A stretch of DNA of 64,000 nt from Fibrobacter sp. UWB2 (GTDB taxonomy: Bacteria; Fibrobacterota; Fibrobacteria; Fibrobacterales; Fibrobacteraceae): positions 310,001 to 374,000 of the forward strand of contig NZ_MWQK01000004.1 in NCBI RefSeq assembly GCF_002210425.1. The letters are read 5' to 3'. The position numbers and the translations under genes are program-made. The notes under the pieces were generated by a model that saw only the letters and a program-made list of their open reading frames with translations, made no database searches and was not told where the DNA came from. How positions within the stretch are numbered: position 1 is the first letter of the stretch; each line of letters opens with the position of its first letter. Of this stretch, positions 42,009-51,199 are shown one piece after another.

Positions 42009-43573
42009 AATTCATCAGAATGTCCTTCATTGTAGCGATGGCCTATCTGCTCCAATCCTGCTTTAATTCAGACGATTACATTTTCAACGAATCTGACGCC
42101 ACCAGCATCATAATTCAGGCTTCACTAGCGAGGTCCTTAGGCGAGTCTGCATCAAATGTCAAGGCGGATACATTCCACATCAACGACACAGTCTATTTCC
42201 AAACCACGGTCAGCCCGAACAAGATTATCAAAGTCCAAGATTACCACTGGCTCATGGATGGCAAATATTGCGCATCGGAGTACAACTTCAAAAAAGAACT
42301 CTCTGACCCTGGGTACCATAAGTTCAAGTTTGTCTTAAAAGACTATTTCGGCGACATGCACTACGATTCGCTTGAAGTCTGGGTATCCGATAATCCCGTA
42401 TTAAACGATAGCGTTTTCACCCCGGCTGACGGCACTCAGGCCATCGACCCCTACGAATCCATCTACTTTACGTGGAGCGCAAAGACCGAAGGAATCAAGC
42501 TAGCGCACTACTACCACTTTTTGCTGAGCGAACAGAGTTTTGCCAATGCGGAATCCAAGTTCACGACCATCGACACCATCTTGAACGAACCGCACTTCAC
42601 ATACCACAATAAATTAAATCCATTCAAAAAATACAACTGGACAGTCCAGGCTTTTAACGAATACAATTTTGCATCAGCACAAAAAATCCAGAGTTCCTTT
42701 TTCACCAAAGGATTCCCGGGAGAAGGCTCCCTGCAAGCCAAAGTGGATATAGGCCAAGCTTCGACAACTCCAATCCGCATAGCATTACAGGACAAGAGCA
42801 ATTCCGAAAAACGTTTCGATTACAATCTTAAGCTTTCATCGACAAACAATGAGATTTCTCTAGACGCAATCCCGGCCGGGAAATACCAATTAAACATTCA
42901 ATCGGACTATGCTGATTTTGGAACAATCCAAAAAGACATTACCATCAACGACGGTTTTGTTACAACCGAAAATGACCTCAAGCTCATTGACACCATCGCA
43001 CCGATAATCACATCCACGACAGGCCAAGATACGCTCGATTTTGCAGACTCGCTCCGTTTCATCGTAAAAGACGGAAGCAGGACAATTACTCATTCTAGCG
43101 TCAAGGCTTATCTCGAAAACGAGACCTCCCTAGAAAAAGACTACACGGACAGCATTTTAACGGTCGTGCTCAAGGAAACCGACAAAAGCTGGACATACCG
43201 CGTTCTCACCGTTTCTGCATCAGACGGGAGCAAGAACGTTTCGAACAAGTCGTTCTACATTTTACCGAGTACACTCTGGTTTACTACAAATAACGATACG
43301 ACCATTACAAATGACGCACTTATCAAGTTCTTCATTCAAGAAAACAATCCTTACGGATTTGCAATCGACTCTCTGAAATTTTTCAACGTCACCAAGAATA
43401 AAACGATCATTTCCGTTTCTAGGAGCGAAGGCAAGTCTTTCACCGCTGAACTTGAAGCAAGCCTTTTCGATGCCGAACAGACCATAAAGTCCATCGTCAT
43501 CTACAAGAATGGACTACAGCAAAGCAAGACTTGGAAGCTTTACGTGAAGCCCGCAAAGAAGGGGGAAGAATAA
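42005..43573 (+). CDS. Ig/FN3-like lipoprotein B of the five-gene envelope operon
   Basis: 522 residues. Signal ending LLQSC (Cys19; Gln at -2 is unusual). Domains in order: PKD-like (about 55-122, YHWLMDGKYCASEYNF, KDYFGDMHYDSLEVWV), FN3-like (about 123-230, NPVLNDSVFTPADGTQ, YFTWSAKTEG, YNWTVQAFNEY), a carboxypeptidase-regulatory-like sandwich (about 240-325, DAIPAGKYQLNIQ) and further Ig-like repeats starting DTIAPIIT. Gene overlaps its predecessor by 4 nt and its successor by 1 nt (TAATG), so all three lipoproteins are made in step. Function unknown. Confidence 0.7.
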   Translation: MKFIRMSFIVAMAYLLQSCFNSDDYIFNESDATSIIIQASLARSLGESASNVKADTFHINDTVYFQTTVSPNKIIKVQDYHWLMDGKYCASEYNFKKELSDPGYHKFKFVLKDYFGDMHYDSLEVWVSDNPVLNDSVFTPADGTQAIDPYESIYFTWSAKTEGIKLAHYYHFLLSEQSFANAESKFTTIDTILNEPHFTYHNKLNPFKKYNWTVQAFNEYNFASAQKIQSSFFTKGFPGEGSLQAKVDIGQASTTPIRIALQDKSNSEKRFDYNLKLSSTNNEISLDAIPAGKYQLNIQSDYADFGTIQKDITINDGFVTTENDLKLIDTIAPIITSTTGQDTLDFADSLRFIVKDGSRTITHSSVKAYLENETSLEKDYTDSILTVVLKETDKSWTYRVLTVSASDGSKNVSNKSFYILPSTLWFTTNNDTTITNDALIKFFIQENNPYGFAIDSLKFFNVTKNKTIISVSRSEGKSFTAELEASLFDAEQTIKSIVIYKNGLQQSKTWKLYVKPAKKGEE

Positions 43574-44967
43574 TGAATTACAAGCTCCTTCCGCTTTCAA
43601 TCGCTTTTTCTGCAGCTTTTTTGCTCCCGCTCGTTTCGTGTTCCGATGCCGAGATTCACGCCTCGGATGTTCCAGAAATCACGCAGTCCATTTTTGTCGT
43701 TCCCGAAAGCTTTGTCGGCGAGCCGTACAAAAGTTCACAATACCAAGCTTCGGATAAATTTTTCGTCAACATCAACGAGAAGCTACGCATCTGCGGCATT
43801 TACTCCGTTAACGGAGAATACATACCGACAGACAAGGCGACGCCCTATTACAATACCCACAAATGGATTATCGACAAGGATGAAGCGGGAGCCTCTTCGA
43901 TTTACCACAGCTTTGACAAAGCTGGAATCCACGAGGTCACATTTGAAACGGTAGACCACCTTGGGGACACATTGCGCACCAACGCAACTATTTACGTCAA
44001 CACGCCCACAAAGGTCACTTTACAATCTCCTGCGAACAACTACAACCAAGTTGATGGAGACAACGAAAACGGTCTCGAGCTCTCATGGGGAATTTCAGGA
44101 ATCGACCCGTGGGAAACCTCTTACTGTACCATTTACGCGAGCTATAACTTATATACGATTTGGGAATCTTCTCTCGGAAATATCGACTGCTCTAGCACCG
44201 TCAATTTAATTGGACAGCTAGACGCCGACATTAACGAGAAAGGCGATACCATAAAACATACCTCAGAAACTTCGACAATCTATTGGGGCGTTCGTGCCAC
44301 GACAAAAAGCGAGAAAGGCTACACCGAACAAACCTATAGCGACGTTTTCAGTTTTTCGACCAAATTAAAAAATGACGGTACCGCAATTCTCGAGGTTCCT
44401 ATTGCCTGCCAGTTCAGCCCTTATTCAGACAAATCAAAACTTGTCGGGGCAATTATCTCTGCAGCAGGCGACACGCTTTCGAAATTTTCGGAATCCAAGG
44501 CAAGCCTCGTCATCAAGGAATCTTTACAGCCACAGTCCAACTTAAAAATCGTCGTATGCGATGTAAACCGCACGGAATACGGTTGCGATTCCATGAGAGT
44601 TGACTTGGCGCCCAGTACAAAAAACGTCACCGACACCTTGTTCTTGCACGACAATGTGAAACCCAATATGGTCCCAGCCAGCACGGATTTCCAGACTGAT
44701 TCACCCATCAAGTTCTTCATCTTTGACAACGGTTCAGGAGTAAACGTCTCCAAGATACAAGCCGTCCAAAATTCGGATACGTTGCTTACAAAATACGAGA
44801 ACAACATTATCTCCATCGAGAATTCCTGCGCAAAAGAATGCAATCTCACCATATACGCAGAAGATTACGCCCGCAACAAGGCGCCCGACACATACTGGAA
44901 AATAAGAGTCAACGGCTCTGTCACCCAAGTTTCTGGACCTTTTGCCAAATTTGAGGAGGGCAAATAA
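43573..44967 (+). CDS. Ig/FN3-like lipoprotein C of the five-gene envelope operon
   Basis: 464 residues. Lipobox LVSC (Cys23). It has the same architecture as lipoprotein B without one module: PKD-like (about 50-145, HKWIIDKDEAGASS, HLGDTLRTNATIYVN), FN3-like (about 146-265, LQSPANNYNQVDGDNENGLELSW in parts), a further sandwich, and an Ig-like end with paired Cys (CAKECNLTIYAEDYARN). Start at 43573 inside the previous stop (TAATG); the stop overlaps the next ATG in the same way. Function unknown; paralogy with A and B is visible by eye. Confidence 0.7.
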   Translation: MNYKLLPLSIAFSAAFLLPLVSCSDAEIHASDVPEITQSIFVVPESFVGEPYKSSQYQASDKFFVNINEKLRICGIYSVNGEYIPTDKATPYYNTHKWIIDKDEAGASSIYHSFDKAGIHEVTFETVDHLGDTLRTNATIYVNTPTKVTLQSPANNYNQVDGDNENGLELSWGISGIDPWETSYCTIYASYNLYTIWESSLGNIDCSSTVNLIGQLDADINEKGDTIKHTSETSTIYWGVRATTKSEKGYTEQTYSDVFSFSTKLKNDGTAILEVPIACQFSPYSDKSKLVGAIISAAGDTLSKFSESKASLVIKESLQPQSNLKIVVCDVNRTEYGCDSMRVDLAPSTKNVTDTLFLHDNVKPNMVPASTDFQTDSPIKFFIFDNGSGVNVSKIQAVQNSDTLLTKYENNIISIENSCAKECNLTIYAEDYARNKAPDTYWKIRVNGSVTQVSGPFAKFEEGK

Positions 44968-45611
44968 TGACTTTCAAAAATGCCTCCCTCGCTATTTTCG
45001 TTTTGCTGTTGACATTCTACGCCAACGTTTTTGCGCAGCAGGACTCTGCAAAGACTCGCTATTTACAAGTTTCAACAAACCCCTCGACAGTCGACTTGTA
45101 CACCGGTACAATTTCACCTGATTTTGCAAGCAGGCCCGATTACGTATCTCCGGCGTTCATCCCTGTCCCCGCAGGGAAAGACACCGTCATGGTTTCATTT
45201 TTCCACCCGGATTATGCCGACACGACCATCAACATTGCGCTAGCCCCAAACGACACTTCTTTCATCATCGTTGCGCTCCGCCAAAGCGTTGATGACGACG
45301 AAATCGCAATGAACCAGGACTTTTTAAAGCACAGGAACAGGCGCATTCTCGGTGGATACTTCAAGTGGGCATCGATTGTGCCATTTACCATTAGCGGAAT
45401 TTCTGCGATAGTCTCGCTTTACAACATTAGCAAGGCTAAAGACCATAAAAAGGCCATGGAGAACACGCGCTTTTTAAACGAACGCTATGCCGCACACATG
45501 CGTGACTTTACTGATCACCGCGGCTCAGCCAAAACAGCAAAAACGGTTTCTGGAATATTTCTTGCAACAGGTTTAGCGGTCCTCACTGCAGGATTCGTCC
45601 TTTCATTTTAG
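44967..45611 (+). CDS. PEGA-like membrane protein of the five-gene envelope operon
   Basis: 214 residues. Signal peptide (about 1-24, NVFAQQ). A PEGA-like domain follows (about 32-105: YLQVSTNPSTVDLYTGTI, FIPVPAGKDTVMVSFFHPDYADT), then two hydrophobic segments near the C-terminus (about 133-152 and 195-214), which form a membrane hairpin. PEGA domains are found in envelope proteins next to sugars or peptidoglycan. The ATG overlaps the stop of lipoprotein C (TAATG). It shares the C-terminal membrane-hairpin layout with the next gene. Confidence 0.68.
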   Translation: MTFKNASLAIFVLLLTFYANVFAQQDSAKTRYLQVSTNPSTVDLYTGTISPDFASRPDYVSPAFIPVPAGKDTVMVSFFHPDYADTTINIALAPNDTSFIIVALRQSVDDDEIAMNQDFLKHRNRRILGGYFKWASIVPFTISGISAIVSLYNISKAKDHKKAMENTRFLNERYAAHMRDFTDHRGSAKTAKTVSGIFLATGLAVLTAGFVLSF

Positions 45612-45618
45612 GTAGAAT

Positions 45619-47271
45619 ATGAAAAAGATTTTCTTACTACTCGCATTCGCATTAACCGCAGCCTTCGCCGATCCCGAAGGGATATTCGTCGACGTGGAAC
45701 TTCTTTCGGGGACACGCCAGCGCGCAAAACTGATGGGGATTGAAAACGACACCGTAAGCCTTGGCGGATACATCCAAAACAAGTTCACCATCGTGAAGAT
45801 TGCCAAAAAGCAATTCAAGCGAATTGTAGACGAAAAAGGCAACGACCTGTTGGCAACCTCCAGTTCCGCTGCCAAACATTCGACAGCAAGTTCTTCGAGC
45901 GCAAAGCCCGCACCGATTTCCAGTGCAGCGACTTCGAGTTCGTCACATAAAACCGTCCCTGTTTCAAGCTCGTCCATCACAAGCTCCGCCGCCTCGAGCT
46001 CTTCTAGTGCAAAGGTCGCTCCGGTTTCAAGTTCTTCTGCCGAGAAACCTGTTGAAAAGCCCGTTGCAAAGCCTGCGACAAAGCCCGTCAAGACAGTCCT
46101 TGTTGCCTATAACGCCGAAGGTGTCGAACAAAGTGTTGTTGACCAGTTCACCGGCCTTACCGCAAGACTCTTAATGGAATCAGGAGAACATCCGCAAGTC
46201 ATCCGCAAAAGCGATATCAAGAACTGCAACGACAACATTTGCATGCAGAACCAACTGGCCGCCTACGGTTTCAGGTCCATTTACTTTGGAGAAATCGTTC
46301 CAAACATCAAGACCGATAGCCTTACGCTCAACCTCACCCACGCCTTTTACGAAGATTCACTCCCGATGTTGCACAGGTCTAGCGTAAACGTTTCGCGCAC
46401 CGCAGCATTCAGTGACGCCATCACAAACAACAAGCTCAAAAACCAGCTTCTTGACGCACAGGGCAAGGAAACCATCAAGACTAAGAAAAACAGGGCCTAC
46501 ATCCACATCGAAACGGATCCGGATGGCGCCACGATTTCACGTTCCGAAAAAGACGCCATCTGCAAATCGCCCTGCACATTCATCACCTCGGATACAACTA
46601 GATTCACCGTTTACGCCTATTGGAATGTCGATAGGCACCTGTGGGGCGCAAGCACATCCATAATGCCGCTCCCTGGCGACACCGTACACGTTGCGCTCAA
46701 GCTCAAACGCGTCGCACCAGAAATCCGAATTTTGACATCCCCCGAAGGAGCTAACGTCTACAAGGCAAGCGCCCCGATTACCAAGCGTTCTAAAGCTATC
46801 GCCAAGACGCCAGAAAAGATCCCTGCCTACAACATGGGAACCGACAGCCTCATCATCCGCAAGGCAGGCTACCGCGATACGCTCATCAATTTCTTTGTAG
46901 CACCGGTTTCGCAAATCGACTTGAGCATTGATCTTGAAAAGTTGACCAATTTCGACGAAATTGAAAAGCAGAACAAGTGGCTACACGACAAGAAAATGCA
47001 AACCATCGGTGAAGCGTTTATCGGAGGTTCTGCAGGAACGATGCTCATTGGAGCTTTGCTCATGTACTTTGCACATCTCGATTACAACGATGCAGACGAC
47101 ATTAAAAAAGAACTCAAGATTCCTGGCGCTGTCAAAGGCGAAAACTATCAGAACAAAGTCAAAGAGAACAAGAAACTCGTAAACCAAGGCGACAACAAGG
47201 CCATCGCAGGTAGCATTTTGTTAGGTACAGGCGCCGCCCTCCTCGGAGTCGGACTTTACTTCTATTTTTAA
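45619..47271 (+). CDS. Large PEGA-domain membrane protein with Ser-rich linker
   Basis: 550 residues. Signal peptide (1-17, AAFA), an Sm-like beta region (about 24-70, VELLSGTRQRAKLMGIENDTV), a Ser/Ala-rich linker (about 75-145, SSSSAKVAPVSSSS repeats), a TolB/CsgG-like domain (about 155-280, with CNDNICMQNQLAAYGFRSIYFGEI), two PEGA domains (HIETDPDGATI and ILTSPEGANVY) and a C-terminal membrane hairpin (about 480-500 and 530-550). Eight nt after the previous stop, and last gene of the operon. The mix of lipoproteins, PEGA domains and a TolB/CsgG-like part suggests an envelope assembly, not a known one. Domain calls other than PEGA are tentative. Confidence 0.65.
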   Translation: MKKIFLLLAFALTAAFADPEGIFVDVELLSGTRQRAKLMGIENDTVSLGGYIQNKFTIVKIAKKQFKRIVDEKGNDLLATSSSAAKHSTASSSSAKPAPISSAATSSSSHKTVPVSSSSITSSAASSSSSAKVAPVSSSSAEKPVEKPVAKPATKPVKTVLVAYNAEGVEQSVVDQFTGLTARLLMESGEHPQVIRKSDIKNCNDNICMQNQLAAYGFRSIYFGEIVPNIKTDSLTLNLTHAFYEDSLPMLHRSSVNVSRTAAFSDAITNNKLKNQLLDAQGKETIKTKKNRAYIHIETDPDGATISRSEKDAICKSPCTFITSDTTRFTVYAYWNVDRHLWGASTSIMPLPGDTVHVALKLKRVAPEIRILTSPEGANVYKASAPITKRSKAIAKTPEKIPAYNMGTDSLIIRKAGYRDTLINFFVAPVSQIDLSIDLEKLTNFDEIEKQNKWLHDKKMQTIGEAFIGGSAGTMLIGALLMYFAHLDYNDADDIKKELKIPGAVKGENYQNKVKENKKLVNQGDNKAIAGSILLGTGAALLGVGLYFYF

Positions 47272-47276
47272 TTTTC

Positions 47277-47284
47277 TAAATTTG
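47277..47284 (+). promoter_or_regulatory. TAnnTTTG promoter element for the dedA gene
   Basis: Perfect TAAATTTG, CCCCA, ATG 47290. It begins only 6 nt after the previous stop codon. Confidence 0.65.
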
Positions 47285-47289
47285 CCCCA

Positions 47290-48042
47290 ATGAAAAATTC
47301 TATCCTTAAAACAACCATTGCTTTAGCACTCCTCTTTACCGCATTTACCTTTGCTGCAGACACGCTTTCTGTGGACGCAGGCGCTGTTGCAACAACCGCC
47401 GCCGACACCGCAAAATCGACAGGCATTTATAACCAGATTATCGACTGGTACAACGAGAACTTGAACTACGGAACGATTACGCTTTTGATGGCCATTGAAA
47501 GCTCGTTTATTCCATTCCCATCGGAACTTGTCGTGCCGCCCGCCGCGTACAAGGCTTTACAGCCGGGTTCCGGCCTCAACATCGCGCTCATCGTCTTGTT
47601 CGCCACTTTGGGTGCACTCATCGGCGCGTACATCAACTACTATCTCGCGAAGATTCTCGGACGCCCGATTATCTACAAGTTTGCCGATAGCCGTCTCGGG
47701 CACTTCTTGCTCCTCGACGTCGAAAAGGTCGAAAAGGCAGAAAACTATTTCCGTGAACATGGCGCCATCTCGACATTCGTCGGCCGCCTCATCACCGTGA
47801 TCCGCCAGCTGATTTCTATTCCGGCAGGCCTTGCCAAGATGAAGCTTGCCCCGTTCACGCTTTACACGTTCCTCGGCGCCGCCATCTGGAACTGCGTCTT
47901 AGCACTACTCGGCTACTTTGCCCACGGTCAGAAGGACATCATCGAGAAGTACAACTCCGAACTCGCTATCGCATTGCTTGGCTTCGGCGTGCTCTTCATC
48001 GGTTACATGGTCTGGAACGCCATGAAGCCAAAGAAGAAATAA
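47290..48042 (+). CDS. DedA-family membrane protein with cleavable-type signal
   Basis: 250 residues. The DedA core is clear: ESSFIPFPSELVVPPAAY, GALIGAYINYYLAKILGR, FREHGAISTFVGRLITVIRQLISIPAGLAKM and an end with GYMVWN. DedA proteins are inner-membrane, often undecaprenyl-phosphate or phospholipid flippases that keep membrane potential. The N-terminal 50 residues are atypical: a Sec-type signal (LALLFTAFTFAA) and an Ala/Thr/Asp-rich stretch before the core. The start at 47290 is fixed by a leaderless promoter element. Four nt separate its stop from the convergent MORN gene. Confidence 0.88.
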   Translation: MKNSILKTTIALALLFTAFTFAADTLSVDAGAVATTAADTAKSTGIYNQIIDWYNENLNYGTITLLMAIESSFIPFPSELVVPPAAYKALQPGSGLNIALIVLFATLGALIGAYINYYLAKILGRPIIYKFADSRLGHFLLLDVEKVEKAENYFREHGAISTFVGRLITVIRQLISIPAGLAKMKLAPFTLYTFLGAAIWNCVLALLGYFAHGQKDIIEKYNSELAIALLGFGVLFIGYMVWNAMKPKKK

Positions 48043-48046
48043 TCCA

Positions 48047-48667
48047 CTAAAAATTGCAATTTTTGACGCAGCGGTTGTCTTTAAATTCGGCTTCGAAAAC
48101 GACTTTGCCAAAAGCATAGCGGTGGTAAGTGCCATTGCGGATGCCTCGAACAAAATTCATGTCCTCTTCGATGACGCCCATTTCGTCAAACGATTTATAG
48201 ACGCCGTGAACCTGCCCGTTTTCGTAAGGAATCTGGCGACGGAGCTTACCATTTTCGTCCCAAGTTTCCGAAACACCATTCAGAACGCCGCGACGATACG
48301 TCTCGCGGCTTTTTCTTCGGCCATTTTCGAAATAGACAATGCTAAAGCCCTCTTCTTCGCCGTCCAGGTAGCCTACAGTTTCGCGCAACTTTCCATTTTC
48401 GTCGTACGAACGTAAAACACCATCTAACTTGCCATCCCTATACGGGGCCTCTACCGCCAATTTTCCGTTCGGATGGTACGAAAGCGCCACCCCCTCGCGC
48501 ACGTCGGTCCCCTTTTTGACCGTGTAAATTCGAGAGATTCGGCCATCATCATACGTCGTGCGAACAGTATCCAAAGCCATAGCCACGGACTTAGGCGCCG
48601 CAGAGGCCGTGATTGCCGTGCCAAACATCACGAAAGCCGCAAAAATTGTAAAAAAACGCTTTTCCAT
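48047..48667 (-). CDS. Exported MORN-repeat protein (YwqK-like)
   Basis: 206 residues. Signal peptide (about 1-23, ASAA). The rest consists of about six repeats of the MORN-variant type (YHPNGKLAVEAPYRDGKLDG, YDENGKLRETVGYLDGEEEG; spaced pattern Y-NGK-G), which occurs in YwqK-type proteins. These often act as scaffolds; the immunity role of YwqK is a B. subtilis case and is not implied here. Start at 48667 (MEKRFF), 3 nt after TATAATGCG-like sequence on the minus strand. Confidence 0.8.
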   Translation of the reverse strand: MEKRFFTIFAAFVMFGTAITASAAPKSVAMALDTVRTTYDDGRISRIYTVKKGTDVREGVALSYHPNGKLAVEAPYRDGKLDGVLRSYDENGKLRETVGYLDGEEEGFSIVYFENGRRKSRETYRRGVLNGVSETWDENGKLRRQIPYENGQVHGVYKSFDEMGVIEEDMNFVRGIRNGTYHRYAFGKVVFEAEFKDNRCVKNCNF

Positions 48668-48717
48668 CGCATTATAATGTAGCATTATCCATTTAGATTA
48701 TGTATTTTGTGAGCGTC

Positions 48718-50223
48718 ATGAACGTTACTTTTTTAAATCCCCCCTTCCACCCGATGTTCAGTCGGGAATCTAGATCCCCGTGTGTTACGAAGTCCAGTAC
48801 ACTTTACTGGCCCATGTTTTTGAGCTATGCTGCCGGCGTTTGCGAAGCCGACGGTAACGAAATCCAGCTGATTGACAGCCCCGCCATGGAACTTGACCTC
48901 GCGCAGACGCTCGAAGGCATCAAGAAGTTCGGCCCGGAACTCGTTATTTGCAGCACTAGCACCCCGAGTATTTTGAATGACCTCAAGGTTGTCCACGCCA
49001 TCAAGCAGGAAATGCCAAACGTGAAGGTGGCCATCATGGGTACGCACGCGACCGCCGAGCCGCTCGAATCCATGGAAATGGAACCGTCTTTGGACTACGT
49101 GGTGATTGGCGAAGCCGACTACACCTGTAGGAACCTCGTCCGCGCCCTCCGTGGCGATGGCGCTCCCGTTGGTCAGTTTGCAGGTCTTGCCTACCGCACC
49201 GCCGAAGGCAAGGTGGACTTCCAGCCCGAAGGTCCGAAGATTGAAAATCTGAACGAAATCCCGTGGGTCTCGAAGGTCTACCGCAAGCACCTTTACAGCT
49301 GCTACAAGAAGTATTTCTACGGCGCAAACCTGAACCCGCTTATCGTGATTCTCAGTGGTCGTGGTTGCCCGAACCACTGCAGCTACTGCGTGATTCCGCA
49401 GACGCTCAACGGTCACAAGTTCCGCCGCCGCGATCCGAAGGATGTTGTCGACGAACTCCAGTACATCAAGGAAAACTTCGAAGACTTAGGCGAAGTTTTC
49501 TTTGAAGACGATACGTTTACGGCAAGCCACGAACACGTGCGCCAAATTTGCAACTTGATTCTTGAACGTGGTCTCAAGATTACTTGGAGCTGCAACGCCC
49601 GCGCCGATGTGCCGCTCGACTTGCTCAAGCTCATGAAGAAGGCCGGTGGCCGCGAAATGTGCGTGGGCTTCGAAAGCGCCTCCCCCGAGGTTCTCGAAAA
49701 GATCCACAAGGGCGTGAAGAACACCGATAAGGCTATTGAATTTACGAAGAATGCCCGCAAGGCAGGACTCCTCGTTCACGGTTGCTTCATGGTCGGTAAC
49801 CCGGGCGACACGCCGGAAACGCTCCGCATGACGCTCGACTACGCCAAGAAGCTGAACCCGAACACAGCCCAGTTCTACCCCATCATGGCATACCCTGGCA
49901 CCGAAGCTTACAAGGAAGCTCTCGCCAGTGGCGCTTTGAAGTCGAAAGATTACAGCCAGTGGCTCGACAAAGACGGTTTCCACCGCACTACGATCCAGCG
50001 TGGCGAACTCACGAGCCAGGCTCTCGTTGACTTCTGCGACAAGGCCCGCCGTGAATTCTACTTGCGTCCGAGCTACATCATTCGTCAGGGCATCATGGCC
50101 ATCAAGAACCCGCGTGAACGTTACCGCGTTCTCCGTGGATTTGGCACGCTCGTGAAGCACCTGTTTAGGAAGCATGGTGAACTCGCCCCGGTCGCAAGAC
50201 AGGCTCCGACTAATAAGCAGTAG
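48718..50223 (+). CDS. B12-binding-domain radical SAM protein
   Basis: 501 residues. Residues 1-150 form a cobalamin-binding-like domain (FLNPP, DSPAMELDL, VKVAIMGTHAT, VIGEAD). The radical SAM core has the cluster motif CPNHCSYC (Cys217, Cys221, Cys224), then EDDTFTA and GFESASPEVL. Members of this type add methyl groups or rearrange lipids and hopanoids (HpnJ-like) and natural products; the substrate here is unknown. There is no partner biosynthetic gene nearby. ATG 48718 is chosen over 48700 because the family starts at the NPP motif and a TATTTTG element lies just upstream. Confidence 0.85.
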   Translation: MNVTFLNPPFHPMFSRESRSPCVTKSSTLYWPMFLSYAAGVCEADGNEIQLIDSPAMELDLAQTLEGIKKFGPELVICSTSTPSILNDLKVVHAIKQEMPNVKVAIMGTHATAEPLESMEMEPSLDYVVIGEADYTCRNLVRALRGDGAPVGQFAGLAYRTAEGKVDFQPEGPKIENLNEIPWVSKVYRKHLYSCYKKYFYGANLNPLIVILSGRGCPNHCSYCVIPQTLNGHKFRRRDPKDVVDELQYIKENFEDLGEVFFEDDTFTASHEHVRQICNLILERGLKITWSCNARADVPLDLLKLMKKAGGREMCVGFESASPEVLEKIHKGVKNTDKAIEFTKNARKAGLLVHGCFMVGNPGDTPETLRMTLDYAKKLNPNTAQFYPIMAYPGTEAYKEALASGALKSKDYSQWLDKDGFHRTTIQRGELTSQALVDFCDKARREFYLRPSYIIRQGIMAIKNPRERYRVLRGFGTLVKHLFRKHGELAPVARQAPTNKQ

Positions 50224-50275
50224 AGGGAACCCCGAGGTTTCCCTCTAGACTCCCTTCCTTAGTACAATTACAAGA

Positions 50276-50304
50276 TGTCCGCCACGTGCGGGCATTTTTA
50301 TTTT
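50276..50304 (+). terminator. Intrinsic terminator after the radical SAM gene
   Basis: TGTCCGC, loop CACGT, GCGGGCA (one G-U pair), then TTTTTATTTT. Confidence 0.75.
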
Positions 50305-50341
50305 GTATTTTATAATTCGAATTAGTTCACAAGAGGTTATT

Positions 50342-51175
50342 ATGATTTGCAAAAAATGCGGAAGAGAATACGAAGACGATATGCCGAAATGCCTGTGGTG
50401 CGATGCACCGAACGAAAGCTTGTCTTCGCAAGACGGGGACGACGCCTCGACCGCAGATTCCGAAGCGCAAGAAGAAGCCTACAGTGAATCGCTCAAAAAA
50501 CTCGTCGACCCAGAACTTGAACGAGCTTTCGACGACAACGTACGACGCGGAAAGAGTGCCATCTCGTGGACAAAATTCCAGATAGTCCTAAACATCCTTT
50601 TCTTCTTCGTAGGAGTAAAGACATTCGGCGCATTCCAGAACTATCAAGTTGGAACAACCGTAAGCGAAGAAGTTAAAAGCGCTTTGGGGACCATATTCCT
50701 TTTACTTTTGTTCACCGCCATTCCCTTTTGCGTTTTCATCGGCAAAAACTGGCTATGGGTGTATCACGCCCATAAAGAACAAAGCAAATTCACAGAGACG
50801 TTTTTCGCTCCGTGGGGAGCCGTAATCTGCTACTACATCCCCGTCGTCAATTACTTCGTCTTTAAAGCATTATTAGAAAATCAAGGCAACACGTTAAAAT
50901 TACTCGGTATAAAAGTTAAAACAGAGTCAAACAAGTTGCTGACATGGTTCTTTATTTTCAACATTGCAACACCCATTTTCAATTATCTCACTTGTAAAAG
51001 CTTAAATACTCCTATACTATTCATCAGTACGATTTTGTGGATTATCCTTACCGTTCTCGGCATCAAGCTCATCAAAGCCGCAACAGCAAACGAGCAGGCA
51101 GTGCACGACCAGCTGGAGAACAACCGCATCAACAAAAAAGTTGAAGAGATCATTGCCCAGCGGGAAGCGGTCTAA
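50342..51175 (+). CDS. Zinc-ribbon membrane protein (DUF4328-like)
   Basis: 277 residues. The N-terminus is a zinc ribbon (CKKCGREYEDDMPKCLWCDA: C-x2-C ... C-x2-C). After an acidic linker there are five or six hydrophobic helices (FQIVLNILFFFVGV, FLLLLFTAIPFCVF, WFFIFNIATPIFNYL, ISTILWIILTVLG) and a charged C-terminal helix. Layout resembles DUF4328-type proteins of unknown role. AAGAGG precedes the ATG at 50342. Confidence 0.72.
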   Translation: MICKKCGREYEDDMPKCLWCDAPNESLSSQDGDDASTADSEAQEEAYSESLKKLVDPELERAFDDNVRRGKSAISWTKFQIVLNILFFFVGVKTFGAFQNYQVGTTVSEEVKSALGTIFLLLLFTAIPFCVFIGKNWLWVYHAHKEQSKFTETFFAPWGAVICYYIPVVNYFVFKALLENQGNTLKLLGIKVKTESNKLLTWFFIFNIATPIFNYLTCKSLNTPILFISTILWIILTVLGIKLIKAATANEQAVHDQLENNRINKKVEEIIAQREAV

Positions 51176-51199
51176 GCAAAGCCAACTGCGCCGATGGCG

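Noticed and set aside
41301-47271. Known secretion system or pilus operon
   Set aside because: No ATPase, secretin, usher, pilin or sortase motif occurs in any of the five proteins.
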